A DNA stretch of 59,180 bases from Actinomycetes bacterium (GTDB lineage Bacteria; Actinomycetota; Actinomycetes; Actinomycetales; Microbacteriaceae), in assembly GCA_023450335.1 (NCBI GenBank), contig JAEXHA010000014.1:1-59180 (forward strand). Direction: 5' to 3'. Below, one piece after another: positions 8,081 to 19,137 of the stretch; position 1 is the stretch's first letter; every line of letters starts with the position of its first letter. A program made the translations under genes and the position numbers. The notes under the pieces were generated by a model. The model searched no databases, was not told where the DNA came from, and worked only from the letters and a program-made list of their open reading frames with translations.

Positions 8081-8586
8081 GCAGCCAGAGCCTCTCCAGC
8101 AACCGCATCCTGCGCACGACCCTGCTGTGGTCGGCTGCCGTCACCGCCGTGCTCGCCATCGCCGGCGCGATCATCGGCTATGCGGTCGCGGGGATGCCGG
8201 GGCTGTGGAGCGCGTTGATCGCCATCGTGCTCGCAGCTGTCTTCCTGTCGCTAACGGCGGTGACGATCCTCGTCGCGAACCGCTGGTACGGAGATCCGCT
8301 GTTCGTCCCGATCTTCTTCGGTGCGGTCATGGGCGGCTGGCTGCTGAAATTCGTCGCGTTCCTCGTCACGCTGTTCGTCCTGCGGGGGCAGGACTGGCTG
8401 CACCCGGCCGTGTTCGTGGTGGCACTGATCGCGGGGGTCGTGGCATCCCTCATCATCGACGTCACCGTCATGCTGCGGCTGCGGGTCCCGCATGTCAGCG
8501 ACGTCGCGCTGCCCACCGCTGCCGACATCGACGAACCCGGTGACGACGAGCCGGATCCGGAGGTAAAGACCGCCCCCGAGGCCTGA
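8077..8586 (+). CDS. AtpI-like small membrane protein
   Basis: 169 residues with four predicted membrane helices (near 15-37, 43-68, 83-108 and 114-138) and an acidic tail. Position immediately before atpB and the four-helix layout match the poorly conserved ATP synthase protein I (AtpI), thought to help assemble the c-ring or take up Mg2+. Sequence conservation alone would not identify it. The ATG at 8077 overlaps the stop of the upstream transferase (ATGA). The atp -10 box directly abuts its stop codon. Confidence 0.65.
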   Translation: MSSQSLSSNRILRTTLLWSAAVTAVLAIAGAIIGYAVAGMPGLWSALIAIVLAAVFLSLTAVTILVANRWYGDPLFVPIFFGAVMGGWLLKFVAFLVTLFVLRGQDWLHPAVFVVALIAGVVASLIIDVTVMLRLRVPHVSDVALPTAADIDEPGDDEPDPEVKTAPEA

Positions 8587-8592
8587 TAGGCT
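8587..8592 (+). promoter_or_regulatory. Putative -10 box of the atp operon
   Basis: TAGGCT directly follows the TGA of the AtpI-like gene, about 100 nt before the proposed atpB start. No good TTGACA-like -35 is seen. It would give the ATP synthase genes their own transcript in addition to read-through. Confidence 0.4.
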
Positions 8593-8694
8593 GAAACCCG
8601 CGCCCGCTCGCGTTCCCGCCGAGCGACTGCGCACTCACGCTCACCGACCATCGTTGCCTCGGTCCACACCGATGCCCCGAAGCTGGAGCCAGCG

Positions 8695-9504
8695 CTGTTT
8701 ACTGAAGCTGCGACCCTGATCGCCAAGACCGCCGAGAGCGGACCCGAGTTCCATGGTCCGTCCGTGGACGAATTCTTCCCGGAGGCCGTCCTCCAGATCG
8801 GCGATCTGGTCATCAACCGGATCCACATCATCCAGTTCCTGGCGACCGCCGCGGTCGTCCTGATCTTCTGGCTGGGCACCCGGCGCATGACCGTGGTCCC
8901 CGGGCGTTTCCAGAGCATCGTGGAGATGGGCCTGGACTTCGTGCGCATCAACATCGCCGAAGACCTCCTGGGCAAGAAGGACGGGCAGCGCTTCCTGCCG
9001 ATCCTGACGACGATCATGTTCATGGTCCTGTTCATGAACCTGACCGGCATCATCCCGTTCCTGAACATCGCGGGCACCAGCATCATCGCGGTGCCGCTGC
9101 TGCTGGCCGTCATCAGCTACGTCACCTTCATCTACGCAGGTCTGAAGAAGAGCCCCAAGGGCTTCGTGAAGAACTCGCTGTTCCCCTCGGGTGTGCCGCC
9201 GTTCCTCTACATCATCGTCACGCCGCTCGAGTTCATCTCGACCTTCCTGGTGCGCCCGGTGACGCTGACGCTCCGACTTCTCATGAACATGATGGTCGGG
9301 CACCTCATGCTGGTCCTGTTCTTCGCGGCCACGCACTTCTTCCTCATCGACATGGGCGGCTGGTGGTCGGCACTGGCGGCGGGATCGCTCGCCTTCGGCC
9401 TCGCCTTCACTGTCTTCGAGATCCTGGTGGCCGCCCTCCAGGCCTACGTCTTCACCATCCTCACCGCGGTCTACATCCAGCTCGCGGTGGCAGAAGAGCA
9501 CTGA
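8695..9504 (+). CDS. atpB: ATP synthase F0 subunit a, probable CTG start
   Basis: Subunit a forms the proton half-channels beside the c-ring. The essential arginine lies in TLTLRLLMNMMVGHL, and IIVTPLEFISTFLVRP and LQAYVFTILTAVYIQLA are conserved. The first GTG in frame (8764) has no Shine-Dalgarno and would remove FHGPS, which precedes EFFPEAV in relatives as I remember them. The frame is open upstream with no ATG, GTG or TTG, but CTG at 8695 has GGAG 7 nt before it and gives a 269-residue protein of normal length starting (M)FTEAATLIAK. I therefore place the start there; the minimum certain extent is 8764-9504. atpE follows after 46 bp. Confidence 0.9.
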   Translation: MFTEAATLIAKTAESGPEFHGPSVDEFFPEAVLQIGDLVINRIHIIQFLATAAVVLIFWLGTRRMTVVPGRFQSIVEMGLDFVRINIAEDLLGKKDGQRFLPILTTIMFMVLFMNLTGIIPFLNIAGTSIIAVPLLLAVISYVTFIYAGLKKSPKGFVKNSLFPSGVPPFLYIIVTPLEFISTFLVRPVTLTLRLLMNMMVGHLMLVLFFAATHFFLIDMGGWWSALAAGSLAFGLAFTVFEILVAALQAYVFTILTAVYIQLAVAEEH

Positions 9505-9550
9505 GCGGGCGGGCTCAAGCCCTCCCACCCAACCGAAAGGAAAACACCCC

Positions 9551-9799
9551 GTGGACGCAACTACGGTTCTGGCCGCTGTCAACCTCGACGTGACCGGTTC
9601 GCTCGCGACGCTCGGCTACGGCCTGGCCGCCATCGGTCCGGCCATCGGCGTGGGCATCGTCGTCGGAAAGACGATCGAGGGCGTCGCCCGTCAGCCCGAG
9701 CTGGCCGGCCGCCTGCAGGTTCTGATGTGGATCGGTATCGCCTTCACCGAGGCGCTCGCCTTCATCGGCATCGCCACCGCCTTCATCTTCGGCTACTGA
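9551..9799 (+). CDS. atpE: ATP synthase F0 subunit c
   Basis: 82-residue proteolipid that forms the rotating c-ring. Two helices: the first holds the glycine repeat AIGVGIVVGK, then the polar loop (ARQPEL), and the second carries the ion-binding glutamate E67 in IAFTEALAFIG. No sodium-site Gln pattern is present, so it is taken as proton-specific. GTG start with an AAAGGAAAA Shine-Dalgarno. Confidence 0.97.
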   Translation: MDATTVLAAVNLDVTGSLATLGYGLAAIGPAIGVGIVVGKTIEGVARQPELAGRLQVLMWIGIAFTEALAFIGIATAFIFGY

Positions 9800-9827
9800 T
9801 CCCGCACACCTGACGTAAGGAGACAGG

Positions 9828-10382
9828 ATGCTCAACGCTCTTGTCGCGTACGCCGCGGAGGCGGAGGCGGAGCACAACCCGCTCATCCCTGCGTGGTACG
9901 ACATCATCTGGTCGGCCGTCTGCTTCGTGGTCATCCTGTTCGTCTTCTGGAAGGTCGCCCTCCCGAAGATGCAGGACCTGCTCGACGCGCGCGCCGCCGC
10001 CATCGAGGGGAACATCGCCAAGGCCGATGAGGCCCAGCGCAAGGCCGAAGCCGCGCTCGAGGAGTACACCTCGCAGCTGGCCGAAGCGCGCAAGGAGGCG
10101 GGAGAGATCCGCGACGCCGCCCGCGAGGACGGCAAGAAGATCGTCGCGGAGGCCAAGGACGCGGCATCCAGCGAAGCGGCACGCCTGACGGCCGCCGCGC
10201 ACACGCAGATCGAAGCCGAGCGCCAGACCGCGCTCGTCTCGCTGCGCAGCGAGGTCGGCACGCTGGCCCTCGACCTGGCCGGTGGGGTCATCGGTGAGAC
10301 GCTCTCCGACGACGCGAAGGCACAGGCCGTGGTCGACCGCTTCCTGGCCGACCTCGAGGCCTCCGAGAAGGCGGCGAAGTAA
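9828..10382 (+). CDS. atpF: ATP synthase F0 subunit b
   Basis: Peripheral stalk subunit of 184 residues. One N-terminal membrane helix (DIIWSAVCFVVILFVFWKV, about 24-42) is followed by a long charged Ala/Glu/Lys helix that should dimerise as a coiled coil and bind delta. AAGGAGA precedes the ATG. Its TAA overlaps the atpH ATG by one base. Confidence 0.95.
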   Translation: MLNALVAYAAEAEAEHNPLIPAWYDIIWSAVCFVVILFVFWKVALPKMQDLLDARAAAIEGNIAKADEAQRKAEAALEEYTSQLAEARKEAGEIRDAAREDGKKIVAEAKDAASSEAARLTAAAHTQIEAERQTALVSLRSEVGTLALDLAGGVIGETLSDDAKAQAVVDRFLADLEASEKAAK

Positions 10383-11170
10383 TGGGCAGCGCGACCACTC
10401 AGGCGCTTGCGGCTTCGACCGCGGCGCTGGACGCCGCGAGCGGCATCGACCTCGACGTCGCCCGTGAACTGTTCGCTGCGGCGCGCGCCCTGGGCGACAC
10501 GTCGCAGTTGAGCGGCGCGCTCTCCGCCGCCGTCGCGCCCGCTGAGGCGCGTGCGAAGGTCGTCGCCGATGTCTTCGCCGGTGCCCGTCCAGCCACCGTG
10601 GCGCTGCTCAGCACCGTCGCCGCACAGCGCTGGTCGTCCACGGACGACCTCGTGAGCGGTGTCGAAGAGCTCGCCATCCGTGCCACCGCGGTCGCGTCGC
10701 CGACCGTCGACCTCGATGCCGAGCTGTTCGAGGTGGCGCGTGCCGTCGCCGGCAACCCCGAGCTCGAGCTTGCACTGGGCAGTCGTCTGGGCGATGCCGA
10801 CGCCAAGGGTGGACTCATCGAGTCGATCCTGTCGGGTCGGGCGAGCGAGGCGACGACACTGATCGTGTCGTCGCTCGTGCAGCGGCCTCGTGACCGCCGG
10901 GTCCGTGCGCTGCTCACGCGAGCGCTCGAACTGGTGGCAGACCAGCGCGGTCGCACGGTCGCGATCGTGCACGCAGCTCGTGACCTCAGCGACGCGCAGG
11001 TCTCGCGCCTGCGCACCGTGCTCGGTCAGCGCTACGGCACCGACGTGGCGCTCAACATCGTCATCGACCCCACGGTCGTCGGCGGTGTGCGTGTGGAGAT
11101 CGGCGACGATGTGATCGATGCCACCGTCTCATCCCGTCTCGGCGACCTGCGTCAGCGGCTGGCCGGCTAG
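10382..11170 (+). CDS. atpH: ATP synthase F1 subunit delta
   Basis: 262-residue stator subunit joining subunit b to the top of the alpha3-beta3 head. The length is within the longer actinobacterial range. The conserved C-terminal part (YGTDVALNIVIDPTVVGGVRVEIGDDVIDATVSSRL) matches the OSCP/delta family. The ATG overlaps the atpF stop (TAATG), indicating translational coupling. Confidence 0.95.
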   Translation: MGSATTQALAASTAALDAASGIDLDVARELFAAARALGDTSQLSGALSAAVAPAEARAKVVADVFAGARPATVALLSTVAAQRWSSTDDLVSGVEELAIRATAVASPTVDLDAELFEVARAVAGNPELELALGSRLGDADAKGGLIESILSGRASEATTLIVSSLVQRPRDRRVRALLTRALELVADQRGRTVAIVHAARDLSDAQVSRLRTVLGQRYGTDVALNIVIDPTVVGGVRVEIGDDVIDATVSSRLGDLRQRLAG

Positions 11171-11238
11171 AACTTCCCGCTCCACCGGGAGCGGACACGG
11201 CAGGGCAGGCGCCCTCCGACAGACATAGAAGGAACACC

Positions 11239-12879
<1,641 letters not shown>

Positions 12880-12899
12880 GCGTCTGAGGAGAAGAATCC

Positions 12900-13805
12900 A
12901 TGGGCGCACAACTCCGGGTCTACAAGCAGAAGATCGCCTCTGCCCAGACCACGAAGAAGATCACGAAGGCGATGGAGCTCATCGCGGCTTCGCGTATCCA
13001 GAAGGCGATGGGGCGCGTGCGCGCTTCGTCTCCCTTCGCGCGAGCCGTGACGCGCGCCGTCTCCGCCGTCGCGACGCACTCGAACACCGTCCACCCGCTC
13101 ACGCAGGAGCGTGAGGTCATCCGGCGCTCCGCCGTGGTGATCTTCGCTTCCGACCGCGGCCTGGCCGGCGCGTTCAACTCGCAGATCCTCCGTGAGGGTC
13201 TGCAGCTGGGCGAGCTGCTCAAGTCGCAGGGCAAGGACGTGGCGTACTACCTCGTCGGGCGCAAGGCGGTGGGCTTCTTCCAGTTCCGCCGCATCACCGC
13301 TGCCGGCGAGTGGGTGGGCGACACCGACACGCCGCACTTCAACACGGCGGAGCAGATCGCGGGCGCCCTGCTGGACGCCTACGACCGCACAGGTGAGGAT
13401 GCGACCGGCGTGGACGAGATCCACCTCGTGTACAACCGCTTCGTCAGCATGATGACGCAGTCGCCCGAGACCGTGCGCCTGCTTCCGCTGGAGGTCGTCG
13501 AGGCCGACGAGGCCGAGACCGCGTCGAGCAGCGTCTACCCGCTGTACGAATTCGAGCCCAGTGCCGAGGTCGTGCTGGACGCGCTGCTGCCGGTGTACGT
13601 GCAGAGCCGCGTGTTCAACGCGCTCCTGCAGTCGTCGGCGGCCAAGCACGCCGCGACGCAGAAGGCGATGAAGTCCGCCAGCGACAACGCCGACAAGCTC
13701 ATCACCGACTACACCCGCCTGCGCAACAACGCGCGTCAGGCCGAGATCACTCAGCAGATCGCCGAGATCGTCGGCGGCGCCGACGCTCTGGCGTCGGGCA
13801 AGTAA
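12900..13805 (+). CDS. atpG: ATP synthase F1 subunit gamma
   Basis: 301-residue central rotor shaft. N-terminal helix signature KIASAQTTKKITKAMELIAA and the C-terminal helix NALLQSSAAKHAATQKAMK with NARQAEITQQIAEIVGGADAL are characteristic. AGGAGAAG precedes the ATG. 20 bp after atpA. Confidence 0.97.
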   Translation: MGAQLRVYKQKIASAQTTKKITKAMELIAASRIQKAMGRVRASSPFARAVTRAVSAVATHSNTVHPLTQEREVIRRSAVVIFASDRGLAGAFNSQILREGLQLGELLKSQGKDVAYYLVGRKAVGFFQFRRITAAGEWVGDTDTPHFNTAEQIAGALLDAYDRTGEDATGVDEIHLVYNRFVSMMTQSPETVRLLPLEVVEADEAETASSSVYPLYEFEPSAEVVLDALLPVYVQSRVFNALLQSSAAKHAATQKAMKSASDNADKLITDYTRLRNNARQAEITQQIAEIVGGADALASGK

Positions 13806-13828
13806 GACCACACCGAAAGAGACAGAGA

Positions 13829-15277
<1,449 letters not shown>

Positions 15278-15278
15278 C

Positions 15279-15539
15279 ATGGCACTGACGGTCACGCTCG
15301 TCTCCGCCGAGGCGGAGGTCTGGAACGGTGAGGCCAGCCTCGTCGTCGCCAAGACCGTCGAGGGCGAGATCGGGTTCATGACCGGACACGAGCCCGTCCT
15401 CGCGATCCTCGCCGAGGGCCAGGTCCGCATCACGCAGACCGACGGCACCAAGGTGATCGCTGACGCGCACTCGGGCTTCCTGTCGATGGAGGGCGACGAG
15501 CTCACCATCGTGGCCGGGCACGCCGCGCTCACTTCCTGA
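15279..15539 (+). CDS. atpC: ATP synthase F1 subunit epsilon, short form
   Basis: 86 residues, MALTVTLVSAEAEVWNG to HAALTS. Only the N-terminal beta-sandwich (IGFMTGHEPVLAILAEGQVRI) is present. The C-terminal two-helix domain that inhibits the enzyme in E. coli-type epsilon (usual length about 130) is missing, which is common in short actinobacterial forms. The ATG follows the atpD stop by one base (TGACATG), with GAAGGAGAAC inside the atpD end as ribosome-binding site. Confidence 0.95.
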   Translation: MALTVTLVSAEAEVWNGEASLVVAKTVEGEIGFMTGHEPVLAILAEGQVRITQTDGTKVIADAHSGFLSMEGDELTIVAGHAALTS

Positions 15540-15545
15540 AAACAC

Positions 15546-15586
15546 ACGACGACGCCGTCCGGATCCGTCCGGGCGGCGTTCGTCGT
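15546..15586 (+). terminator. Hairpin closing the atp operon
   Basis: ACGACGACGCCG (15546-15557) can pair with CGGCGTTCGTCGT (15574-15586), with one bulged T, around a TCCGGATCCGTCCGGG loop that itself has dyad symmetry. It begins 6 nt after the atpC stop. No T-run follows, so termination may be hairpin- or Rho-assisted. Confidence 0.65.
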
Positions 15587-15600
15587 CTGCGGAGACTTCG

Positions 15601-16350
15601 ATGCTGATCCTGCTGCCACCGTCCGAGACCAAGCGCCCCGGCGGGGATGGCGCACCGCTGGCCATCGATCGGCTGGCCCTGCCGTCGCTGCACGGCCAGC
15701 GCGACACCGTGGTCGATGCGCTCATCGCGCTCAGCGCCGATCCCGACCGTGCGGCGCGGGTGCTGAAGCTGTCGGAGCGGCAGCGCGGCGACGTCGCCCA
15801 CAACGCCGCCCTGCGCACGGCGCCGACCATGCCGGCCGTCGACCGGTACACCGGCGTCCTGTTCGACGCGCTCGACGCCGCGACCCTGCCCGCGGCGGCC
15901 CGCCGCTGGCTGGGCGCCCACGTGCTCATCCACTCGGCGCCGTTCGGGCCCGTCGGCGCCCTCGACGGCATCCCGATGTATCGGCTGGCGGCCGGTACAT
16001 CGGTGCCCGACCTGCCGCCACTGCGCCGGCTGTGGGCGGCGCCGGTGACCGCGGCACTCGATGAGGAGCCGGGCCGCTTCGTTCTCGATCTGCGCTCGGA
16101 GGCCTATGCGGCACTGGGCCCCGTGCCGGCAGGTAAGTCGGGTGCGTACGTGCGGGTGGTCACCGATGGGCCCGACGGCGCGACGCGTGCACTCAACCAC
16201 TTCAACAAGCACGCGAAGGGCGCGCTAGTGCGTGCCCTGGCACTGAGCCGGCCCCGCTGCGAGAGCGCGGACGCGTTACGACGGTGGGCCGACGAGGCGG
16301 GGTGGATGCTACGCCCCGGCGCCGACGGAGAGCTCGAGCTGGTCGTCTGA
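15601..16350 (+). CDS. yaaA: YaaA-family (UPF0246) peroxide stress protein
   Basis: 249 residues starting MLILLPPSETKRPGGDG, the N-terminal signature of the YaaA family. In E. coli YaaA lowers free iron and limits oxidative DNA damage under peroxide stress; some members bind DNA. Conserved downstream segments include RYTGVLFDALD, APFGPVGALDGIPMYRL and YVRVVTDGPDG. ATG at 15601, directly after the atp hairpin, so it probably has its own promoter or depends on read-through. The role here is by family only. Confidence 0.85.
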   Translation: MLILLPPSETKRPGGDGAPLAIDRLALPSLHGQRDTVVDALIALSADPDRAARVLKLSERQRGDVAHNAALRTAPTMPAVDRYTGVLFDALDAATLPAAARRWLGAHVLIHSAPFGPVGALDGIPMYRLAAGTSVPDLPPLRRLWAAPVTAALDEEPGRFVLDLRSEAYAALGPVPAGKSGAYVRVVTDGPDGATRALNHFNKHAKGALVRALALSRPRCESADALRRWADEAGWMLRPGADGELELVV

Positions 16351-16416
16351 GGCTTAGCGGCTCCCGGTGATGACGCGCCGAGAGTCAGCCACTCGCAAAG
16401 GGTTGCGAGATAATCG

Positions 16417-16806
16417 TCAGCCGACGATCTCATCCAGGTACGCGATTCCGTCGAACTCGGACAGTTCACAGTCCTCTGCGATCGAGGGCCACGACAGCTC
16501 GTCCGGCTCGAAGAGTCCTCCCGCAGCTTCGATGTGGTCCCCAAGAGCGATCGCGCTCCCGCTGGGTGGGACCACAGCGTCTTCTCCTTGGATAGTTCCG
16601 TGCGGCCACACCACGAGATAATTGCGGTCACCGGGCACGGCCAGCGCGTAGCATCCTGCCAACAATTCCAGTTCGCCGGTCACGCTCGCCGCACGCACCA
16701 CATCATTCTGTTCCTGGACGAGGAGCGGCGGTCGATCACCGACTTCGGAACAGCCGCTGAGTGTGTAAGACAGGGCGGCAACAACCAGAAGTGCAGAAAT
16801 TGCGAT
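16417..16806 (-). pseudogene. Lipoprotein-like frame without a usable start codon
   Basis: The minus-strand frame ends at 16417 and is open back to a TAG at 16807-16809. The N-terminal part reads ISALLVVAALSYTLSGCSEV, a hydrophobic segment ending in a lipobox (LSGC). Then follow a short linker and ~95 residues rich in Trp, Gly and acidic residues (NYLVVWPHGT, AYLDEIVG). No ATG, GTG or TTG occurs before the lipobox; the first GTG (16701) lies well inside the mature part. Either an ATT/ATC/CTG start is used or the 5' end has decayed. I do not recognise the family. GC content is lower than in the neighbours, which fits acquired or decaying DNA. Confidence 0.4.
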
Positions 16807-16809
16807 CTA

Positions 16810-17330
16810 ACGACCCAGACGTCAAGAACCAGATAGTTGTCGGGTCTACGGGCGCCGTACGGGCAATCACAGCCAGTGCCTACCCCACGAACGGCATGTC
16901 TTTGTGCAATTACGGCAAGACACGCGCGGGATACCAATGCACGACGGTTCGCGACCTCAGTGTCTCATTCTGGGTCGATTGGGAACCGGAGAACCGCGAT
17001 CGGTGTGCACTTTGGGAAGTATGGAGCAAGGGCCACCTTCTCCGGCGTTCGATTTGCCCAGTCCATCTTGGGCGTGTCGGTCATCACGAGCTGACCATGA
17101 GGATCTCTTGGAGATCCGTGCGGATCTCCTCTAGCTTCTACCACGTGTTGTGCGCAGGCGCGGGTGATTCCTTGGGCCGCTTGACGAGTTAGTCGCGTCG
17201 AGCGCCACCAACGTGAAACGTTGTGGCCGCTTCGGTACCGCCACAGGCCGTCGTGACGCCGTCGCGGCCACGTGATTCGCGCAGTCGAAGGTGTGACCTG
17301 ACCGGTTCGCTGACAGCGCACGTCCTCGAG
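16810..17330. other. Gene-free stretch with degenerate reading frames
   Basis: About 0.5 kb of lower-GC sequence with no gene I can support. On the minus strand are fragments that look like decayed coding sequence: a frame ending LEEIRTDLQEILMVSS at a TGA that overlaps an ATG (17084), which opens a 39-codon frame MTDTPKMDWANRTPEK to 16965. Each is cut by in-frame stops. A perfect 8-bp inverted repeat GGAGATCC-GTGC-GGATCTCC lies at 17110-17129. A plus-strand frame from 16761 has no ribosome-binding site or family signature. Confidence 0.45.
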
Positions 17331-17359
17331 TTGAGCCGCGCGGGCGACCGGCGTAGCGT
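17331..17359 (+). promoter_or_regulatory. Promoter of the ABC exporter operon
   Basis: TTGAGC (17331-17336), a 17-nt spacer, and TAGCGT (17354-17359) form one of the best sigma-70-type promoters in the window. It would give a leader of about 38 nt containing GAAAGGGAA before the GTG at 17404. Confidence 0.65.
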
Positions 17360-17403
17360 CGATCCTCGCGTGCGGTGCGTCTGCACGACGGAAAGGGAAC
17401 CTC

Positions 17404-19137
17404 GTGCTCGGCAGACTACTCGTGCGCTATCTGCGCCCCGCCTGGCCATTGATTCTGGCGGTGATCGTCTTTCAGCTGGCACAGTCCATCGCCTCGCTGC
17501 AGCTGCCCACGCTCAACGCCGACATCATCGACAAGGGCGTCGTCGTCGGTGACATCGATTTCATCTGGCGCACCGGCGCCGTGATGCTGGGCGTGAGCCT
17601 CGTACAGGTGATCTGTGCGATCGTCGCCGTCTACTTCGGGTCGCGGCTGGCCATGGCCATGGGCCGCGATCTGCGCGATGCGCTGTTCCATCGCGTGGTG
17701 GGGTTCTCGCAGCGCGAGGTCGGCCAGTTCGGTGCGCCGTCGCTCATCACCCGCAACACGAACGACGTGCAGCAGGTGCAGATGCTGGTGCAGATGTCGG
17801 CGACGATCATGGTGTCGGCGCCGATGCTGGCCATCGGCGGCATCATCATGGCAATTCGTCAGGATGCCGGACTGTCGTGGCTCATGGTCGCTGCTGTGCC
17901 GGTGCTGTTGATCATCGTCGGGCTGATCGTGGTGCGGATGGTGCCGGCGTTCACGCAGATGCAGGCGCGCATCGACCGGGTCAACCAGGTCATCCGCGAG
18001 CAGCTGACCGGCATTCGCGTCGTGCGCGCCTTCGTGCGCGAAGACCACGAGCATGCCCGGTTCGAGCGAGCCAGCGGCGACGTCATGGACACGGCGCTGC
18101 GCGCCGGCAACCTGATGGCGATCATGTTCCCCGCCGTCATGCTCGTGATGAACGTCTCCAGCGTCGCGGTGATCTGGTTCGGCGCCTTCCAGGTGCAGAA
18201 CGAGGGCGTGCAGATCGGCACTCTGTTCGCGTTCCTCAACTACCTCATGCAGATCCTCATGGGCGTCATGATGGCCACCTTCATGTTCGTCATGATCCCG
18301 CGGGCCGCAGTATGTGCCCGCCGCATCGGCGAAGTGCTCGACACCGAACCGTCAGTGAAGGCACCCGGCGAGCCGGTCGCCGTGCTCGCCGGGGCCGGCC
18401 GGGTCGAGTTCGACGCGGTCGAGTTCATCTACCCGGGCGCCGAGGACGCCGTGCTGCACGACATCAGCTTCACCGTCGAGCCCGGCACCACTACGGCCAT
18501 CATCGGGTCGACCGGGTCGGGCAAGACGACCCTCGTCGGTCTCGTCGCCCGGCTGTTCGACGTCACCGGGGGAGCGGTGCGTCTCGACGGTGCAGACGTG
18601 CGACGCCTCGACCCCGACGATCTGTGGCGGCGCATCGGACTCGTGCCGCAGCGCGCGTTCCTGTTCGCCGGAACAGTGGCATCCAATCTTCGATACGGTG
18701 ACCCCGACGCCACCGATGACGACTTGTGGCGGGCGCTGGAACTGGCCCAGGCGAAGGACTTCGTCGTCGCCCTCCCTGAGGGACTCGACGCGCCGATCGC
18801 GCAGGGAGGCACGAACGTGTCGGGCGGGCAGCGGCAGCGGCTCGCGATCGCCCGGGCACTGGTGAAACGGCCCGAGCTGTACATCTTCGACGACTCGTTC
18901 TCGGCCCTCGACCTGCGAACGGATGCCGCGCTGCGGCGTGCACTGGACACCCACCTGCCTGAGGCGACCCGCATCGTCGTGGCCCAACGCGTGTCGACTG
19001 TGCAGTCCGCGGACCAGATCATCGTGCTCGACCACGGGCGGATGGTCGGGCGCGGCACACATGACGAACTGCTCGAGGTCAGCGAGACCTATCGCGAGAT
19101 CGTCGAGTCGCAGCTGACGGCGGAGGAGGCGGCATGA
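17404..19137 (+). CDS. ABC exporter half-transporter, subunit 1 (degenerate Walker B)
   Basis: 577-residue fused permease-ATPase: six membrane helices in about residues 1-310, then a nucleotide-binding domain. Walker A GSTGSGKTT at 368-376, canonical signature VSGGQ at 472-476, but Walker B ends in D496-D497 (YIFDDSFSALD), so the catalytic Glu is replaced by Asp. The partner gene overlaps by 4 bp (ATGA) and carries the opposite defect, as in heterodimeric type IV exporters such as TM287/288. Such pumps export drugs, lipids or peptides; the substrate cannot be deduced. GTG start with GAAAGGGAA Shine-Dalgarno. Confidence 0.93.
   Translation: MLGRLLVRYLRPAWPLILAVIVFQLAQSIASLQLPTLNADIIDKGVVVGDIDFIWRTGAVMLGVSLVQVICAIVAVYFGSRLAMAMGRDLRDALFHRVVGFSQREVGQFGAPSLITRNTNDVQQVQMLVQMSATIMVSAPMLAIGGIIMAIRQDAGLSWLMVAAVPVLLIIVGLIVVRMVPAFTQMQARIDRVNQVIREQLTGIRVVRAFVREDHEHARFERASGDVMDTALRAGNLMAIMFPAVMLVMNVSSVAVIWFGAFQVQNEGVQIGTLFAFLNYLMQILMGVMMATFMFVMIPRAAVCARRIGEVLDTEPSVKAPGEPVAVLAGAGRVEFDAVEFIYPGAEDAVLHDISFTVEPGTTTAIIGSTGSGKTTLVGLVARLFDVTGGAVRLDGADVRRLDPDDLWRRIGLVPQRAFLFAGTVASNLRYGDPDATDDDLWRALELAQAKDFVVALPEGLDAPIAQGGTNVSGGQRQRLAIARALVKRPELYIFDDSFSALDLRTDAALRRALDTHLPEATRIVVAQRVSTVQSADQIIVLDHGRMVGRGTHDELLEVSETYREIVESQLTAEEAA

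Noticed and set aside
16761..17192. 143-codon plus-strand frame in the decayed region
   Set aside because: No ribosome-binding site, no recognised motif, and it overlaps other equally weak frames on both strands.
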